Positions 59,598-64,000 of a DNA stretch of 64,000 nucleotides are shown piece by piece. The position numbers were made by a program, and so were the translations under genes. Positions within the stretch are counted from its first letter, which is position 1; every line of letters starts with the position of its first letter. Source of the DNA: Lewinellaceae bacterium (GTDB lineage Bacteria > Bacteroidota > Bacteroidia > Chitinophagales > Saprospiraceae); contig JACJYE010000012.1 of the NCBI GenBank assembly GCA_020636255.1, forward strand, positions 203,293 to 267,292. The letters are read 5' to 3'. A model generated the notes under the pieces. The model ran no database searches. It had not been told where the DNA came from and saw only the letters and a program-made list of their open reading frames with translations.

Positions 59598-60185
59598 TTA
59601 CAGCATCAGAAAATTCGTCAGGATTTGCGCCCCCACTTTGCCGGACTTTTCCGGGTGGAACTGGGTGGCATAGAAATTATCCTTCTGCAGGGCCGAGCTG
59701 AAAGGGTGGATGTAATCCGTCGTTGCAGTAGAGTAAGGGCCTACTTCGGCGTAATAGCTATGCACGAAGTAAGCATAATTGCTTTCCAGTTCCGGCGTGA
59801 ACAGGCCGCTTTTCAGGTTGCGGATGCTGTTCCAACCCATGTGTGGCACTTTCTCGCCGGCCTGGGGCCGAAACCGTTTCACCTTTTGTGGAATAATGCC
59901 AAGGCAAGGCGTATCGTTCTCCTCGCTGTATTCGCAGAGCAGCTGCATGCCCAGGCAGATGCCGAGCACAGGCTGGGTGAGGCTCCGGATGAGCCTGTCC
60001 AGCCCCTGATCCTTAAGGTAGGCCATGGTCGTATTGGCCTCCCCTACGCCGGGGAAGATCACCTTGTCGGCCGAGCGGATAACATCGTGGTTGTCGGCCA
60101 GCACGGCGCCCACGCCAAGGCGCTCCAGGGCGAAGAGGACGGACTGCACGTTGCCGGCGTTGTAGTCGATTATGGCGATGGGCAT
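59598..60185 (-). CDS. hisH: Imidazole glycerol phosphate synthase amidotransferase HisH
   Basis: The 195-residue class I glutamine amidotransferase starts MPIAIIDYNAGNVQSVLFALERLG. The triad Cys is in VLGICLGMQLL (about 77), and the His/Glu pair is in YATQFHPEKSG near the C-terminus. It supplies ammonia to HisF. HisF is encoded on the far side of the inserted T9SS genes. The start at 60185 gives the normal length; the frame is open to 60281. Confidence 0.95.
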   Translation of the reverse strand: MPIAIIDYNAGNVQSVLFALERLGVGAVLADNHDVIRSADKVIFPGVGEANTTMAYLKDQGLDRLIRSLTQPVLGICLGMQLLCEYSEENDTPCLGIIPQKVKRFRPQAGEKVPHMGWNSIRNLKSGLFTPELESNYAYFVHSYYAEVGPYSTATTDYIHPFSSALQKDNFYATQFHPEKSGKVGAQILTNFLML

Positions 60186-60237
60186 ATTTCTATCGTTAGT
60201 TAGATACCGAAATGAGCAGAATTCCCAAGTGCTACTT

Positions 60238-61371
60238 TTACAACACCCCTTTAGTACTCGGCAGCACCATATTATCCGCATCTCTGCGTTTTGCCAGGCC
60301 GATGGCGCGGGCCAGCGCCTTGAAGATGGCCTCTATCTTGTGGTGCTCGTTGGCGCCTTCGGCTTTGATATTGAGGTTGCACTTTGCCGCGTCGCTGAAC
60401 GATTTGAAAAAGTGAAAGAACATCTCGGTGGGCATGTCACCGATCTTTTCGCGCTTGAATTCCGCTTCCCACACCAGCCAGGGGCGCCCGCCGAAGTCGA
60501 TGGCCACCTGAGCGAGGCTATCATCCATAGGCAAACAGAAGCCATAGCGTTCGATGCCGCGTTTATCGCCCAGGGCCTTTGCGAAAGCTTCGCCCAGGGC
60601 CAGCGCCGTATCTTCGATAGTGTGGTGCTCGTCGATATGCAGGTCGCCCTGCACCATCACAACCAGGTCGGCCCCCGAGTGCCGGGCCAATTGGGCGAGC
60701 ATGTGGTCGAAGAACCCCAATCCGGTCTGTGTGTCAGCCGTTCCGGCCCCATCGAGGTTGAGGCGAATGAGGATATCGGTTTCGTGGGTCGTACGCCGCA
60801 CTTCAGCGGTACGCTGCGCCAGTTTCAGGAAGCGGTATATCTCTGCCCAGTCGGTAGTCGCCAGGGTAATAAACGGATCCAGCTCGGCGCGTTTGCCATC
60901 CAGTTCATCCGCTCCCAGATCGGGGTTATTGTTCAGCCAGATGCCTTTGGCGCCCAGGTTTTTGGCCAGCTCTACGTCCGTCAGCCGGTCGCCGATGACA
61001 AAAGAGTTGGCCAGGTCGTATTGGCCGTTCATATAGGGCGCCATCAGGCCGGTGCGGGGTTTGCGGGTGGGCGCATTATCCTGTGGGAAAGAGCGGTCTA
61101 TGAGCACATCCTTAAAGGTGATGCCCTCATTTTCAAAAGCCCGCATTATCTTGTTATGGGCCGGCCAGAAGGTGTTTTCGGGAAAGATATCCGTCCCCAG
61201 GCCGTCCTGGTTGGTGATCATCAGGAGTTCGAAGTCCAGTTCGCGGGTAATACGGGAAAGATACTGGAATACCCTGGGGTAAAACTCCAGCTTCTCCAGG
61301 CTGTCGATCTGATACCCTTCAGGCTCCAGAATGAGGGTACCGTCGCGGTCGAGGATGAGGAGGCGTTGCAT
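60238..61371 (-). CDS. hisB: Bifunctional histidinol-phosphatase / imidazoleglycerol-phosphate dehydratase HisB
   Basis: The 377-residue protein fuses two enzymes. Residues 1-165 are a HAD-type phosphatase with LLILDRDGTLILEPEGYQID (nucleophile Asp) and MITNQDGLGTDIFP, KPRTGLMAPY. Residues about 185-377 are IGP dehydratase with GLGFFDHMLAQLARHSGADL, DLHIDEHHTIEDTALALGEAF (metal-binding His), FGGRPWLVWEAEF and HHKIEAIFKALARAI. It catalyses steps 6 and 8 of the pathway. Start at Met 61371, 52 bp upstream of hisH on the same strand. Confidence 0.95.
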   Translation of the reverse strand: MQRLLILDRDGTLILEPEGYQIDSLEKLEFYPRVFQYLSRITRELDFELLMITNQDGLGTDIFPENTFWPAHNKIMRAFENEGITFKDVLIDRSFPQDNAPTRKPRTGLMAPYMNGQYDLANSFVIGDRLTDVELAKNLGAKGIWLNNNPDLGADELDGKRAELDPFITLATTDWAEIYRFLKLAQRTAEVRRTTHETDILIRLNLDGAGTADTQTGLGFFDHMLAQLARHSGADLVVMVQGDLHIDEHHTIEDTALALGEAFAKALGDKRGIERYGFCLPMDDSLAQVAIDFGGRPWLVWEAEFKREKIGDMPTEMFFHFFKSFSDAAKCNLNIKAEGANEHHKIEAIFKALARAIGLAKRRDADNMVLPSTKGVL

Positions 61372-61401
61372 GGATTCGTGGTTATTTATTTTTCTAAGCA
61401 A

Positions 61402-61557
61402 ACTCGAAGTGGTTCAAAAATAATCATAACTGCTATAGTCGTAATGTTATAACATCGCATTTGTAATCATTCTTTTTACAATGATTATATTTATAACGGT
61501 TACATTTATAATCATTATAAAACAACTAAACCCATAACACCCTACCAGCATACGCCC
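61402..61557 (-). promoter_or_regulatory. AT-rich spacer with TAATCATT repeats upstream of hisB
   Basis: The 156-bp gap between hisC and hisB is unusually AT-rich and holds ATAATCAT, TGTAATCATT, AATGATTATA and ATAATCATTATA in alternating orientation, giving several overlapping dyads. CAAAAATA (61425-61432) reads TATTTTTG on the minus strand, a -7 box placed about 50 bp before hisB. A second promoter for hisBHAFIE, controlled by a TAATCATT-binding protein, is inferred. Confidence 0.45.
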
Positions 61558-62604
61558 TCATCTCTCCCGCTTCAATCCGAACGCTTCTAACACCCTGAAC
61601 AACTGCTCGTTTTCTTCCGGCCGGCCTACAGTGATCCGCAGGCAGCCTTCGCAGAGGGCCACCCGCGAGCGGTCACGCACGATGATGCCGCGCTGCACCA
61701 GAAAATCATATATTCCTCTGGGATTGTCAACCTTCACCAGCAGGAAGTTGGCGTCGGAGGGGTAGACGTGCTGTACGAAGGGCAACCCGCTAAGGAATTG
61801 GGCGAGTAGCGCACGCTGGCCCAGTATCTGCTGTATCCATTCCTGTTGTTGCTGCCGGTTTTCCAGGGCCTTCAGAGCTGCTTCCTGGGTGAGTTGGCTA
61901 ATATTGTATGGAGGTTTTACCTTATTGAACAACGCGATGACTTCTTCAGAGGCGAAGGCCAGGCCCAGGCGGATGCCTGCCAGCCCCCAGGCTTTGGAAA
62001 AGGTCTGCAGTACCACTAATCTGGGGTAGTCCCGCAGCAGGCTGATACAGCCGGGCTGGCCAGAGAAATCGATATAGGCTTCATCAACCACTACTATGCC
62101 CGGGAAACGCTCCGCCAGTCGTTTCACTTTTTCCAAAGCAAAGCTGTTGGCCGTTGGGTTGTTAGGGCTGCAGAGGAAGAGCAATCTGGAGTGGCTGTCA
62201 GCAGCAGCCAGAATAGCCTCCACATCCGGCTGGAAGTTTTTATCCAGCGGCACTTCCTTTACGGCCACATCTGCAATATCGGCCGACACCCTGTACATCC
62301 CGTATGTCGGCGGCAGGGTGATGACATGGCTGACGCCTGGCTCACAAAAAATGCGGGTGAGCAGGTCGATGGCCTCATCGCTGCCGTTGCCCAGAAAGAT
62401 ATGCTCAGGAGCGACGCCCTTCAGGGCGCTGATCTTCGCTTTCAGCTCCCGCTGCAGCGGGTCGGGATACCGGTTGTAGCCCGTATCGAAAGGGTTCTCG
62501 TTGGCGTCCAGGAAAATCTCCGCCCGGCCCTCATACTCGCTGCGGGCCGAGGAGTAAGGGGTGAGTCGAAGGATGTTTTCCCGGACGAGATGGTTGATGC
62601 TCAT
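61558..62604 (-). CDS. hisC: Histidinol-phosphate aminotransferase HisC
   Basis: The 348-residue PLP enzyme starts MSINHLVRENILRLTPYSSARSEYEG and shows LDANENPFD (substrate-binding loop), FLGNGSDEAIDLLTRIF, CSPNNPTANSFAL, DEAYIDF, the PLP Lys in QTFSKAWGLAGIRLGLAF and PSDANFLLVKVD. It transfers an amino group to imidazoleacetol phosphate (step 7). It is 96 bp downstream of hisD; that gap carries ATGATGGATG-like trinucleotide-rich repeats. Confidence 0.95.
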   Translation of the reverse strand: MSINHLVRENILRLTPYSSARSEYEGRAEIFLDANENPFDTGYNRYPDPLQRELKAKISALKGVAPEHIFLGNGSDEAIDLLTRIFCEPGVSHVITLPPTYGMYRVSADIADVAVKEVPLDKNFQPDVEAILAAADSHSRLLFLCSPNNPTANSFALEKVKRLAERFPGIVVVDEAYIDFSGQPGCISLLRDYPRLVVLQTFSKAWGLAGIRLGLAFASEEVIALFNKVKPPYNISQLTQEAALKALENRQQQQEWIQQILGQRALLAQFLSGLPFVQHVYPSDANFLLVKVDNPRGIYDFLVQRGIIVRDRSRVALCEGCLRITVGRPEENEQLFRVLEAFGLKRER

Positions 62605-62700
62605 TGATGCTATGATGGATGTTATTGGTGCTATGAATGCTGCTGATGCTACAATAGTATCTACAGTATCCCGTAGCGAGCATCAACAGCATCTTCCAGG
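62605..62700 (-). repeat. Low-complexity GATGCT repeats between hisD and hisC
   Basis: The gap is built from repeated TGATGCTATGATG/TGAATGCTGCTGATGCT words at 62605-62655. There is no gene and no clear terminator, so the hisD-hisC transcript probably reads through. Confidence 0.45.
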
Positions 62701-63978
62701 CTACTGCCTCAGCCTTATGCTTACCGCGTTCTTATGCGCCATCAGTTCTTCGGCCTCCGCCATTTGTTCTACTATAGGGCCTATCCGTTCCAGGCCAGCT
62801 TTTGACAAGCGCTGGAAGGTGATCTTTTTGACGAAGCTGTCCAGCGAAACGCCGCTGTACATGCGGGCATAACCGTTTGTAGGCAGGGTGTGGTTGGTGC
62901 CGGAAGCGTAGTCGCCCACCGATTCCGGCGTATAATGGCCCAGAAAAACGGAACCTGCGTTGGCCACCAGCTCGCCCAGCTGCCCGGCATCTTTTACCGA
63001 AAGGATAAGGTGCTCAGGGGCGTAGGCATTGATGATTTCCAGAGCAGTGGATCGATCAGGCGCCACAATCGCGGCACTGGATGCCAGGGCCTTTTGGGCA
63101 ATATCTTTTCGGGGTAGGGACTGTAGCTGTTTGTCCACCTCGGCCTGCACAGCTTTAGCCATATCCACTGAAAAGGTAACCAAAACCACCTGGCTGTCCA
63201 CCCCGTGTTCGGCCTGAGAGAGCAGGTCGGCAGCGACAAAGGCAGGGTTGGCGGTTTCATCAGCGCAAACCAGCACCTCCGAAGGGCCCGCCGGCATATC
63301 GATGGCAACGCCCTGGCGGCTCACCAGCTGTTTGGCAGCTGTGACGTATTGATTGCCCGGGCCAAATATCTTATACACCGCCGGGACCGTCTCCGTGCCA
63401 TAAGCCATGGCTGCGATGGCCTGCGCGCCCCCTACTTTGAAGATTCGCGTAAGACCTACCAGATGAGCAGTATAGAGGATGGCTGAGTGTACACTACCAT
63501 CGCGCTGCGGCGGTGTACAAAGAACGACCTCCCGGCAGCCCGCCAGCCTGGCCGGCACGGCGAGCATGATCACGGTGGAAAAGAGCGGAGCAGTACCCCC
63601 CGGAATATACAAGCCCACCTTGTCGATGGCTACACTTTTACGCCAGCACGACACCCCGGGCATCGTTTCCACAACCCGAACCGCTTCGCCCTGCTCACTG
63701 TGGAAGCGCTCGATATTGGCCTTCGCCGTTTGTATCGCTTGCTTGAGCGCCTCCGGTAGGGCTGCTGAAGCTGTTTCGATCTCCATTTCGCTTACCTGCA
63801 GAGCTTCCAGGCGCACGCCGTCGAAGCGTTCGGTATAGTCGAAGAGGGCTTTATCCCCAAGGGCCTTTACTTGTAGCAGCACTTCCGAAACGGCGCCGTC
63901 CAGGCTTGCGGTTTCCAGCACCGGGCGCTGCAGCAGGGCCGGCCATTCGGCAGAAGGAGGGGCAATGTGGAGTTTCAT
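62701..63978 (-). CDS. hisD: Histidinol dehydrogenase HisD
   Basis: The 425-residue protein matches HisD: GLYIPGGTAPLFSTVIMLAVPARLAGCREVVLCTPPQ, VYKIFGPGNQYVTAAKQLVS (Zn/NAD region), AEHGVDSQVVLVTFS, PEHLILSV and VFLGHYTPESVGDYASGTNHTLPT with active-site His residues. It oxidises histidinol to histidine (final two steps). It starts at 63978 and is the most upstream his gene visible; hisG, needed for the first step, would be beyond the right edge or elsewhere. Confidence 0.95.
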   Translation of the reverse strand: MKLHIAPPSAEWPALLQRPVLETASLDGAVSEVLLQVKALGDKALFDYTERFDGVRLEALQVSEMEIETASAALPEALKQAIQTAKANIERFHSEQGEAVRVVETMPGVSCWRKSVAIDKVGLYIPGGTAPLFSTVIMLAVPARLAGCREVVLCTPPQRDGSVHSAILYTAHLVGLTRIFKVGGAQAIAAMAYGTETVPAVYKIFGPGNQYVTAAKQLVSRQGVAIDMPAGPSEVLVCADETANPAFVAADLLSQAEHGVDSQVVLVTFSVDMAKAVQAEVDKQLQSLPRKDIAQKALASSAAIVAPDRSTALEIINAYAPEHLILSVKDAGQLGELVANAGSVFLGHYTPESVGDYASGTNHTLPTNGYARMYSGVSLDSFVKKITFQRLSKAGLERIGPIVEQMAEAEELMAHKNAVSIRLRQ

Positions 63979-64000
63979 GAGGGTAAGTGGTATTTGTGAT

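Noticed and set aside
1..64000. tRNA or rRNA genes
   Set aside because: No T-loop pattern (GTTCRANNC) with an acceptor stem, and no rRNA-like conserved stretch, was recognised in the intergenic regions on either strand.

Overview
The window is a stretch of chromosome from a member of the phylum Bacteroidota, most likely a moderately GC-rich, Saprospiraceae/Lewinella-like lineage. Four lines of evidence point there: five secreted proteins ending in type IX secretion (T9SS, Por) C-terminal sorting domains, a GldM-type domain, SprB-like repeats, and promoters of the TAnnTTTG (-7) type with few Shine-Dalgarno sequences. Species-level placement is inference. No rRNA, tRNA, CRISPR array, complete insertion sequence or prophage was seen.

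Layout. 1-6.6 kb: a PhoD-like phosphatase (cut by the window edge), a lipoprotein, a secreted endonuclease I, an array of 42-bp hairpin repeats abutting an orphan McrB-type N-terminal domain, and an ECF sigma factor translationally coupled to a membrane/beta-barrel protein. 6.8-15.4 kb: a PaaI-type thioesterase, a periplasmic GATase-like protein, a BlaI repressor with twin operators and an M56 metallopeptidase carrying a GldM-like tail, 104-bp tandem repeats, a giant BNR/sortilin-type propeller protein and a CPA1 Na+/H+ antiporter. 15.4-24.6 kb: a structured long leader and a 1615-residue subtilisin, an EamA transporter, a Nudix/haloacid dehalogenase pair, a candidate structured small RNA ending in a good terminator, and an LEA-like acidic protein. 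24.8-36.7 kb: hypothetical proteins, an LRR protein, a membrane coiled-coil protein with helix-hairpin-helix modules, an OmpA protein, an XRE/ImmA-like regulator, a membrane MutS-like ATPase overlapping a large LRR protein, and a 1-Cys peroxiredoxin. 36.7-46.8 kb: a molybdenum region (fdhD, an FdhF/YdeP-type oxidoreductase, moaA, moaC, a MobB/MobA fusion, modB, modC) with a MITE-like element and an esterase in between. 46.8-51.9 kb: a CotH-family T9SS protein, a PHB-depolymerase-type esterase and a two-component system. 51.9-64 kb: the histidine operon, reading leftward hisD-hisC-hisB-hisH-hisA, then hisF-hisIE.

How it fits together. The molybdenum genes supply cofactor synthesis (MoaA/MoaC, MobA), molybdate import (ModBC) and sulfuration (FdhD) for the one visible molybdoenzyme. 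moaD, moaE, moeA, mogA and modA are not in the window. The his genes cover steps from PR-AMP to histidine except HisG, which must lie elsewhere.

Most unusual features. (1) The his operon is split between hisA and hisF by an oppositely oriented pair of paralogous T9SS proteins that combine dockerin-like and cohesin-like segments. (2) A family of GGGCC-n-GGCCC hairpin repeats sits at stop codons, with one array unit showing compensatory stem changes. (3) An M56 peptidase is fused to a GldM-C-like domain. (4) The subtilisin gene has a leader with mutually exclusive pairings. (5) There is a candidate small RNA near 23.4 kb.
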